Source: Deltaproteobacteria bacterium
Lineage (GTDB): Bacteria > Myxococcota_A > UBA9160 > JAJDAL01
Assembly: GCA_029261875.1 (NCBI GenBank)
Contig: JAJDAL010000057.1
Location: forward strand, 1-64,000
Direction: 5' to 3'
Length of the DNA: 64,000 nucleotides
The translations under genes and the position numbers were made by a program. This document shows positions 57,274 through 64,000 of the stretch, piece after piece (positions within the stretch are counted from its first letter, which is position 1; every line of letters starts with the position of its first letter). Under the pieces are notes generated by a model. That model had not been told where the DNA came from. It did no database searches and saw only the letters and a program-made list of their open reading frames with translations.

Positions 57274-60024
57274 TCAGTTGCGGGCGAGCGGGGTGGGGCC
57301 TGGTGGTGTCGTCCAACTGGAATGAAACGGCGCGGCGAAATGAAAATGCGCCCGATACGTTGCGCGGGCAGACTCCGGTGATTCGAACAGGCCGCGCGCG
57401 GCATCCGTGTTCGGACCGAAAAGGACGGCGAGCTGCGAGAGCCTGCGCGCGTCGAGCACGCTGGCGAGTTGAGCGTCGCTGCGTGCGCGTCGCAGCGTTT
57501 CCGCGAGGCGCACCGACTCGGGGGATTCGCTCTGCCATTGCGCGAACAGCGTTGCGCACAGGGTGAGGTTGTGGTTGCAGACTTCCCGCAACACATCGAG
57601 GCGGAATTCCTCGAGCGGCTCCCCGTCGAGGTTCTCGCGTGCCTGATGGAGCAGGGCGCGCTGGGGCGAGGAGAGATCCGGAGCGGCGGGCAGGGCACCT
57701 CGGCCCCCCGCGAAGAACGCCCGAGCGGCTCGATGGTTCAGGCGGGGGAACGCGAGGGTGTGGACCGGACCGGGGAGATGATTGCGCGGGATGGCTCCGG
57801 CTGGAAGGATTTCGTGGGCGAGTAACTTGGGGAGCGAGTCGAGGTAGAACGCGCCGAGCTGGTGACGAAAGTCCGGTTGCGCGAAGCGCCGTTGCAGCCG
57901 AGCGAAGGCGTCATCCGGTGCGCGATCGCGGAAACCCAACATGATGTAGTCGGTTCCCCACCCGTACCAGACCGCCGCGTCGCCGAAGGCCTCGAGGAAG
58001 GTCCGCAATACCAGGGCCACGGTGGCGTCATCGGTCTCGTAGGCGTGAAACCATTGGGCGTACACGCCCCCGGGTGAGAGCCTTTCGCGGGCGGCGGACA
58101 GGAATTCGCGGCTGTAGAGCATTTCGATTCCCGCCATCCACGGATTGCTCGGTTCCGAAACGATGACGTCGAACGTGCCCGCGCTGCGCAGAAGCGCGCG
58201 GTAGGCGTCGCTCCGAATGACGCGCGACTTGGGGTGCGAGAAGGCATGGCGATTTCCCGCTTCGAATAGCGGTGCCGCAGCGATCACGCCACTCGAGATT
58301 TCTGCAACGACCACTTCTTGGACGGAGTCGAGTGCCGCGAGTTCGCCGACGCTGTGACCGGTTCCGAAACCGATCACGAACGCCCGACTTGGGTCCTCGG
58401 CCAACATCGCGGGCAAGAGGGCGAGCAGTCCCGTCGTGAGATTGTCCACGGGGATGGCGCCGTCGGACTTCCCGTTCGAGTAGATGCTTCGCTCGCGCGT
58501 GCCGTCGTGGTGGAGCATTTCCTTTGCGGCAGTCGAACTGGTGGGACCATCGTCGTAGTGAAGAATCTCCAGTTTCGACCATTTCCGCGCGTGCTGTTCG
58601 TAGAACGCGTTTGGTCCGCCAAGCGAATGGGGGAGCGGCGCACGAAAGCGAAACAGTCCCATGGAGAGTTGTTGGGGCGACCATCCCGGGAGCGCGAAAA
58701 CCGCCACGGCGACGAGGCTTCCCGTCGCGATGGCCACCCAGCGCGAGCCGGCAAAGAGGCGCAGGGTGAGTAGCGTTGCGCCGCACAGGAGCGCGGAGAC
58801 GGCGATCCGGTAGATGTGATGGAGATCCAGCCAGAAGAGCAGAGCGTAACCGCCGAGCAGCGCACCCAGCAGGGATCCGACCGTATTCCAACTGTAGAGT
58901 CGGCCCGCGGTGCGACCGAGTTGGCCGAAATCCCGGCGGGCCTGGTGGAAGAGGAGCGGAAGCGTGGCTCCGCCGATCGTCAGCGCGGGGAAGGACAGCA
59001 GCAGCAGAGCGCCGAAAACCGACGCGTGGTAGGCGTAGAAATCTCCCGTCCCGCTTTCGAAGGCGATGCGAAGGCGGTGGGCCCAATAGGGTGCGTCGTC
59101 GACGAACGGGTAGGCGGCCAGCAGTACCGCGACCAAGCTCCACTGGCTCCCGACGATCCAGGCGGCAGAAATGCGCGGCAGGGCGGAGACCGCGAAGCTC
59201 CCCAACGCGATACAGAGTACGAACGCGGCCACCACCATGGCGAAGGTGAAAGGCGATCCGCCGAGTGCCAGGGCGCCGATGCGATTGGCGGTCGTCTGGA
59301 GGCACATGAAGGCGAAGCCCGAAAGCGCGGCAACGAGGATGTAGGTGGTGTCGCTGCCGAACGCGACGTGGTCGGGCGGGCCGACTTCCGTTTCCGATCG
59401 GGAATCTCCCGAGCTGCGCGATAGCGCGACGAAGAGTCCGCCGACCGCCAGGTTCAACGCGGCCATGCACCAAATCGAACCCGCGAGTCCAAGCCAGGGG
59501 ACGAGAAAGAACCCGCCCGCAAGCGCGCCCGCGAAGGCTCCGGCGGTGTTGTAGGCGTAGATGTGGGCGTGGATCCGCGTGGCGTGGTCGCGGTCGCGCG
59601 CAAAAGCCTGGGTGAGAAACGGGATGGTGCCGCCCATCAAGACGGCGGGCGGGCCGATCAAGAGGGAAGCGAGTGAGGCGTCGAACGCGAAAGCCAGAGC
59701 GGGGTTCTCGACGGGGATCCAGAGGGAGATTTTCTGGCAGATCCCGAACAGCGCCGGAAAGCCGAGGGCGTAGATTCCGATTCCAGCTTCGATCCCCCCA
59801 TAGCGGCGCAATAGCGTCGCGCGGTCGCCCCGGCAGCGCTCGGCCAGCCTCCCGAGGGCGCCATAGCCGAGCGCGAGCCCGCCGAGGAAGATGCCGAGGA
59901 TGGCCGCGGTGGCTTCGCCATGGGAACCCAGCAGGGCCGCAAGGTATTTGTGCCACGCGACCTCGTATACGAGGGCGCTGAAGCCCGTGAGCAGGGTTAG
60001 GAAATAGGCGAGACGACGCGCCAC
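57274..60024 (-). CDS. Large membrane protein with spermidine-synthase-like domain
   Basis: About 14 hydrophobic spans fill residues ~5-470, with MFS-like GGTIPFLTQAF and GGATLPLLFHQA repeats in each half. Then a soluble class I methyltransferase/aminopropyltransferase-like domain follows: VIGFGTGHSVGELAAL, the acidic VVVAEIS strand, and the DVIVSEPSNPWMAG active-site-like segment. The last ~200 residues are helical and unassigned. The GTG at 60024 is preceded by GGAGG at four bases; the longer frame to 60147 adds a Pro/Arg-rich stretch. Such spermidine-synthase-fused transporters are known as a family of unknown function. It is downstream of the ATPase on the same strand. Confidence 0.75.
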   Translation of the reverse strand: MARRLAYFLTLLTGFSALVYEVAWHKYLAALLGSHGEATAAILGIFLGGLALGYGALGRLAERCRGDRATLLRRYGGIEAGIGIYALGFPALFGICQKISLWIPVENPALAFAFDASLASLLIGPPAVLMGGTIPFLTQAFARDRDHATRIHAHIYAYNTAGAFAGALAGGFFLVPWLGLAGSIWCMAALNLAVGGLFVALSRSSGDSRSETEVGPPDHVAFGSDTTYILVAALSGFAFMCLQTTANRIGALALGGSPFTFAMVVAAFVLCIALGSFAVSALPRISAAWIVGSQWSLVAVLLAAYPFVDDAPYWAHRLRIAFESGTGDFYAYHASVFGALLLLSFPALTIGGATLPLLFHQARRDFGQLGRTAGRLYSWNTVGSLLGALLGGYALLFWLDLHHIYRIAVSALLCGATLLTLRLFAGSRWVAIATGSLVAVAVFALPGWSPQQLSMGLFRFRAPLPHSLGGPNAFYEQHARKWSKLEILHYDDGPTSSTAAKEMLHHDGTRERSIYSNGKSDGAIPVDNLTTGLLALLPAMLAEDPSRAFVIGFGTGHSVGELAALDSVQEVVVAEISSGVIAAAPLFEAGNRHAFSHPKSRVIRSDAYRALLRSAGTFDVIVSEPSNPWMAGIEMLYSREFLSAARERLSPGGVYAQWFHAYETDDATVALVLRTFLEAFGDAAVWYGWGTDYIMLGFRDRAPDDAFARLQRRFAQPDFRHQLGAFYLDSLPKLLAHEILPAGAIPRNHLPGPVHTLAFPRLNHRAARAFFAGGRGALPAAPDLSSPQRALLHQARENLDGEPLEEFRLDVLREVCNHNLTLCATLFAQWQSESPESVRLAETLRRARSDAQLASVLDARRLSQLAVLFGPNTDAARGLFESPESARATYRAHFHFAAPFHSSWTTPPGPTPLARN

Positions 60025-60390
60025 GAGACCTCCGGATGGGGTCTCTATCGGCGCTCGGGCCGGGGAACTTTGCCGATCGGCACCGGCTTTCGGGGGCCTC
60101 CGCCCAGGCTTTCCGGCTGGAAAACTTGGGCGGAGGGACGGAACCACACCTCAGCTGACCCCGCTCAACGGCGGTGCGACGGGTGTCGATGGGGCCAGCT
60201 GCCACCCGGATAGGGTCCGCTCCTCCGCCCTACTGAAAAAGCGTGACCCGACGGGGAACATGTGTTCCGCCCATGGGAACTTTCAGCCTCACGAGAATGT
60301 TTTTTTGAGCTGATACTCGTGAGATTCTGAAGCCCGGACGCAAGTCCGCGTTCCCCGTGGATCTGCGATCAAGTTGCGATCGAACGGGAA
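60025..60390. other. 366-base gene-free stretch with several inverted repeats
   Basis: No credible gene is seen. It lies between two minus-strand genes, so it should hold the end of the ATPase transcript and the promoter of the spermidine-synthase-like gene. It contains GGAACA/TGTTCC around two bases (60255-60268), a long hairpin of CTCACGAG and CTCGTGAG around a 20-base loop (60288-60323), with TTTCAG (60281) and CTGAAG (60327) outside it, and a short CGGAC/GTCCG hairpin (60335-60348). Confidence 0.5.
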
Positions 60391-63300
60391 CTAGAAGCGC
60401 CAGTCGATGGGAATTCGCGGGTCCGGGTTGTAGGAGATGAAGGTCCCGGTCTTGACGGTTGCATTGAGGTGATCGCCGAGCTTGGGAATCGCCTTGGCGA
60501 TGTTGCGCAGGGCGATTCGAATGCGTCGCGTGACATTGACGCGCGCCCGTTCGCTGACGGACGCGGCCTTGCGATCCCGGCCGCCGAGTCCGATGGCGCG
60601 GGACAGTTCCTTGACCAGGGCGTCGATCTCAGCCTGAATCTTGGAAGATCGTTCGAGGTCGTTGAATTCGTTCGCTTCTTCGAGTTCTTCACGCAATTCC
60701 CGCAGGCGCGACCGGTACGCGAGCTTGGCCCGGGTGTCGAGCAGTGGGCCCGCGTCGCCGGCGGGTGTGCCCGATGGGGCCGCCGCATGGCCGCGAGCAC
60801 TCGCGAGCAACACCGTGGCGTGAAACTCTTCGCCGGGGTGGTGAAGCAGCTCCGCCACGTAGTTGAGCCCAACCTGATCTTTGAGCCGCGCCGTCGCCCC
60901 GGCGAAATCAATGGTCCAGTAGTCGCCTTCCTTGACGAAACCACAACTGGCGCGATCCGCTTTGGCGACGGTGGATACGACGGGGGCGCGGGCCGGGGTC
61001 ATGCGCCGCAGCAGCCGAGCCATGTTCAGCTCCTCGGCGGTTTCTCGGGCGCGCGCCATCAACACTTCGGCACGCTCCAGGTCGCCGTCTCCACGGCGTG
61101 CGCGGAGCATCTCTGCGAAACACACTTGGGTGTCGGCGAGCCACGGTCGCGCACCCATGCGGGTGTGCATCTCGAGTGCTCGTGCGAACTGCTCCTCCGC
61201 CACGTCCCATTGATCCATGAGGGTGGCGAGCCGACCGAGGTAGTGGTTGATGGAGCCCAGGCTCACGATCCCGAACCCCGGCCCGGCGTTCATTCCCGAG
61301 AACGGCTCGAGGAGTCGGTACAGGGTGGCGGCGCGTTCGGAGTCGCCGAGGTAGGCACACACTTCGGCAATCAGGGGCAGGGAGAACAAGCCGTTTCGAT
61401 CGTCGCACAGCTCGTGGAAATCGTTGGAGGCCAAGCGTTCGAACTCCGAACGCGTGGCTTCCCGGTGGTCGAGTTCGCTTTCGACGAAGGCCAAGCCGCA
61501 ACGCCAGCCAGGGATCGTCGGGTGCTCCGAGACGGCGGATCGGACCGATTCCTGGAGCTCCGCCAAGCGGCCCTGTTCACGCCGTACGAAGAAGAGTTGC
61601 GCGGTCAGTCCCTGAAGGGCTGCGCGGGGCCATAGCCGTTTGCTCAATTCATAAGTCCGCATGGCGAGCTGCTCGGCGGCGTCGAAGCGGCCGTCGATCA
61701 AGGCGCGAACGACTTCGAAACGCGAAGCCCACACGAGAAAACTCGGATGTCGCAACTCACGAGCTTGCGAGTCGAGGGCCTGAAACTCGCGATCGACGGC
61801 CGCGATGTCTCCGGAATCGAGTTGGGCGCACAGGCGCCACACGCGCCCGGACAAGGCGAGCAGCGGATCGCCGGCCCGGGTGGCGAGTTCGAGCAGTTCG
61901 TTCGCGCCCTGCATGCGCTCCTTGAGCTGTTCGGGGCGGGAATTGGTCCATTGGCGCTGTGCCAGCGTGTAGGCCAGAACGCCGGGGTCCCCGAGTTCGC
62001 GCGCGATGGCAATCGCCTGCCGGCCGAGGGCGTGTGCGCGATCGGGATCTCGCAAGAAGCTCACGGCGACGCCGAGTCGGGCCATCAGCTTGGCGCGAAG
62101 CGCGCGCGAGCCGCTCGGCAGGATATCGAGTGCGTACTCGAGGTCGGCGATCATCGCCTGGTCGACGATTTCGTAATCGAAGGTGACTTCGCCCAGGCCC
62201 AGTGCCGCACGACCCACGAGTTCGGGTGCGGAGCAGCGCTTCGCGATCTCTGAGGCGCGGTTGAAGGACTCCCGTGCGCGATTGTGGGCGCCCGAAAGCT
62301 CGGCCGCTTGGCCCAGCGAAAGGTACAGCTCGGCGCGTTCGATTTCCGATGCACCTTCGATCCAATCGAGGGCTTGCAGAGCGTGATTGTATTGTTCGAC
62401 AGCTTCTTCGTAGGCGAGCATGCGCACGGCGGCCTGGGCCGCATGTTGCGCATAGTCGACAGCCTTGCGGGCGTCGCCGAGGGGCGCCGCCTGAAAGAAA
62501 TGGTAGGCGAGTTCGGCCAGGGACTCGTCTTGGGCGGTGTCTGCCTGCGCTTCGATCACGCCTCCGATCCGGCAATGTAGATTGAGGCGGGCGACGGTAC
62601 TCAGATCTTCGTACAGGATTTCTCGAATCGATGCGTGGGCGAAGCGGTAGCGTCCGGGAATCCCATCCACCTCTCCGATGACCTGCGCTTGGAGGGATTC
62701 GTCCATGGCGTGGAGAAGCGAATCGGCGTCGAGGTCCACCAGGCGTTCGAGGACGTTGAGGTTGAATTCACGCCCGATCACGGAGGATGCACTCAAGACC
62801 TGCATGCAGCCCGCGGAGAGGTTTCGGAAGCGCCGCCGGATGACTTCGCGTACACCGCGGGGGAGGGTGATCTTCCACGTGCTGGGGTCACCCGAGAAGC
62901 CGAGCTTCGCGTCGGACCCGATCATTCGCACGATCTCACCGATGAAAAAGGGATTTCCGTCGGTCTTTTGATGAATTCGACCCATCAAATCCGCTGGCAG
63001 CGAATGCCCCATTGAATTTGTCACGAGGTCGGAGGTTTCGTGCGCGTTCAAGCCGCGCAGGACGATCTCGTGACTGAATGGGCCGCGCCGAAGGGAATCG
63101 AGCAACGCCGCGCGGGGATCGGGGTCGGCGAGTTCGAGGTCGCGATAGGCACCGAGCAGAAGAATCTTGCAACCCGCAAGGTTGTTCGAAAAGAATTGCA
63201 TGAGGTTGAGGGTCGTGGGGTCGGCCCATTGAAGATCGTCGAAAAACAGGAGGTGGGGAGTCTCGCCGCTGATCTCCTTGAAATAGGCCGTCACCCCGTC

Positions 63301-63783
63301 GAAGAGTTGGAAGCGGCTGTGATCGGATTCCGGAGTGGCTGGGAGCATCGGAGTTGCGGCGGTGAGTTCGGGAATGATCTCTCGGAGTTCCGCGAGGGAA
63401 CTGCCCGAACGGTCGCTGGCGTCGCGCATGAGGCTGCGCAGAATTTGAATCCAGGGCCAGAATGGCGGAGCGCCACCGGATTCCTGGCAGCGCGCGAGAT
63501 GAACCGCAACGTTCCGGGAGCGCGCGAGTTCGATCAGCTCCTCGGCGGTGCGGGTCTTCCCGATACCCGGCTCCCCGGCGAGCAGGGTGAGCTGGCCCCG
63601 GCCACCCCGCGCCGCTTCGAGGGAACTGCGCAATTCCGTCAGCGCGAACGCTCGGCCGATGAATCGGTCGGGATCCCTATTCGGTTCCGGTCGCGCCTCG
63701 GGAGTCGGCCGATTCAATCGCTCGGCCTGTACCGGGGACTCGAACGCGTCCGGGTGTGTAGCCGCGTCGTTTAGCACCCGCAT
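60391..63783 (-). CDS. STAND-like AAA ATPase with TPR-type central region (1130 residues)
   Basis: The N-terminal ~40 residues are Pro/Arg-rich. The NTPase domain has Walker A GEPGIGKT (70-77) and Walker B LLFFDDLQWADPTTLN (~173-188). A winged-helix-like part with RRFRNLSAGCMQVLSAS follows, then ~600 residues of TPR-like helices. The C-terminal ~180 residues (WTIDFAGATARLKDQVGLNY on) form a conserved module ending in ARVNVTRRIRIALRNIAK, also seen in other large predicted ATPases of adenylate-cyclase or regulator type. No HTH, cyclase or kinase output domain is visible. It is probably a signalling or scaffolding protein. The ATG at 63783 lacks a clear ribosome binding site. Confidence 0.8.
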   Translation of the reverse strand: MRVLNDAATHPDAFESPVQAERLNRPTPEARPEPNRDPDRFIGRAFALTELRSSLEAARGGRGQLTLLAGEPGIGKTRTAEELIELARSRNVAVHLARCQESGGAPPFWPWIQILRSLMRDASDRSGSSLAELREIIPELTAATPMLPATPESDHSRFQLFDGVTAYFKEISGETPHLLFFDDLQWADPTTLNLMQFFSNNLAGCKILLLGAYRDLELADPDPRAALLDSLRRGPFSHEIVLRGLNAHETSDLVTNSMGHSLPADLMGRIHQKTDGNPFFIGEIVRMIGSDAKLGFSGDPSTWKITLPRGVREVIRRRFRNLSAGCMQVLSASSVIGREFNLNVLERLVDLDADSLLHAMDESLQAQVIGEVDGIPGRYRFAHASIREILYEDLSTVARLNLHCRIGGVIEAQADTAQDESLAELAYHFFQAAPLGDARKAVDYAQHAAQAAVRMLAYEEAVEQYNHALQALDWIEGASEIERAELYLSLGQAAELSGAHNRARESFNRASEIAKRCSAPELVGRAALGLGEVTFDYEIVDQAMIADLEYALDILPSGSRALRAKLMARLGVAVSFLRDPDRAHALGRQAIAIARELGDPGVLAYTLAQRQWTNSRPEQLKERMQGANELLELATRAGDPLLALSGRVWRLCAQLDSGDIAAVDREFQALDSQARELRHPSFLVWASRFEVVRALIDGRFDAAEQLAMRTYELSKRLWPRAALQGLTAQLFFVRREQGRLAELQESVRSAVSEHPTIPGWRCGLAFVESELDHREATRSEFERLASNDFHELCDDRNGLFSLPLIAEVCAYLGDSERAATLYRLLEPFSGMNAGPGFGIVSLGSINHYLGRLATLMDQWDVAEEQFARALEMHTRMGARPWLADTQVCFAEMLRARRGDGDLERAEVLMARARETAEELNMARLLRRMTPARAPVVSTVAKADRASCGFVKEGDYWTIDFAGATARLKDQVGLNYVAELLHHPGEEFHATVLLASARGHAAAPSGTPAGDAGPLLDTRAKLAYRSRLRELREELEEANEFNDLERSSKIQAEIDALVKELSRAIGLGGRDRKAASVSERARVNVTRRIRIALRNIAKAIPKLGDHLNATVKTGTFISYNPDPRIPIDWRF

Positions 63784-63795
63784 AAAATCTGGCGT

Positions 63796-63812
63796 TAATC
63801 TGTCACAGATTA
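63796..63812. promoter_or_regulatory. Perfect palindrome upstream of the large ATPase gene
   Basis: TAATCTG and CAGATTA are separated by TCA (17 bases in all), ending 13 bases before the ATPase start. This is a typical dimeric-regulator operator shape and position. It lies in the AT-rich right edge of the window. Confidence 0.45.
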
Positions 63813-63826
63813 GGATTAGGTGGAAG

Positions 63827-63855
63827 TTTCAGAAGTTGTTCGTGAGTGTCTGAAA
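63827..63855. repeat. Inverted TTTCAG/CTGAAA half-sites upstream of the ATPase
   Basis: TTTCAG (63827-63832) and CTGAAA (63850-63855) flank 17 bases. The included CGTGAG...TCTGAA segment (63841-63854) recurs with two mismatches at 60318-60331, beyond the other end of the ATPase gene. Another TTTCAG is at 63971. Confidence 0.35.
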
Positions 63856-64000
63856 GCGTCGAAGTGCGCACGAAAGCAGAGTCCTTTCTGCAAGCAGAAT
63901 CGGAAGTCGTGCACGCATCTACCGGGGATAAAACGAGAAGCCGCGGTGCTTTACGACCTGGAAAGTAGAATTTCAGGAATATTCAGAATTCGTAATTCGT

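Overview
The window is a dense, uniformly GC-rich bacterial chromosome segment with short gaps, frequent start/stop overlaps (ATGA, GTGA, TTGA) and many GTG or TTG starts. The blocks rpsB-tsf-pyrH-frr-uppS-dxr-rseP, ilvB-ilvH-ilvC-psd-pssA-leuA and leuB-(asd-like)-truA-rplM-rpsI-argC resemble the order in deltaproteobacteria in the old broad sense (Desulfobacterota, Myxococcota, Binatota-like groups). Secreted proteins with calcium-binding and Cys-containing repeats, a wax-ester synthase/DGAT and multi-domain secreted hydrolases fit an uncultured member of that assemblage. I cannot place it more precisely without a search. No phage, insertion sequence or CRISPR array was seen.

Layout. 1-17.9 kb is mixed accessory and housekeeping content: a truncated secreted Cys-rich protein, an FAD monooxygenase, a secreted alpha/beta hydrolase with four C-terminal repeats, an acyl-CoA synthetase, a methyltransferase, an ECF sigma factor with an unusual membrane anti-sigma partner carrying a bactofilin-like solenoid, a GH10 xylanase, a thrombospondin-3/dockerin-like secreted protein, a PlsC acyltransferase, a repeat protein, an SGNH hydrolase, GTP-type PEP carboxykinase, a small lipoprotein and RarA. 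18-25.8 kb holds nadK-recN, an M23 endopeptidase, secA and argJ.

26-47.2 kb is the biosynthetic core: ribosomal protein S2 (with a long Gly-rich tail), EF-Ts, UMP kinase, ribosome recycling factor, UppS, Dxr, a three-PDZ RseP-type protease and TsaB, then branched-chain amino-acid and phosphatidylethanolamine genes (ilvBHC, psd, pssA, leuA, leuB), an aspartate-semialdehyde dehydrogenase homologue lacking its catalytic Cys and His, truA, rplM-rpsI (followed by a clear intrinsic terminator), argC, a NUDIX hydrolase and pyrG. Two tandem tRNA genes, Val(CAC) and Arg(CCG), follow.

47.5-64 kb: a GT2 glycosyltransferase; a MoxR-DUF58-transglutaminase operon; a TetR-GST pair divergent, across an AT-rich promoter island, from a lipid cassette (WS/DGAT, membrane-anchored esterase, hot-dog protein); a very large membrane protein with a spermidine-synthase-like domain; and an 1130-residue STAND-like ATPase whose upstream region carries a perfect operator-like palindrome.

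The most unusual items are the sigma/anti-sigma-solenoid pair, the catalytically dead Asd homologue in a conserved locus, the three-PDZ RseP, the S2 tail, and the inverted repeats around the large ATPase.
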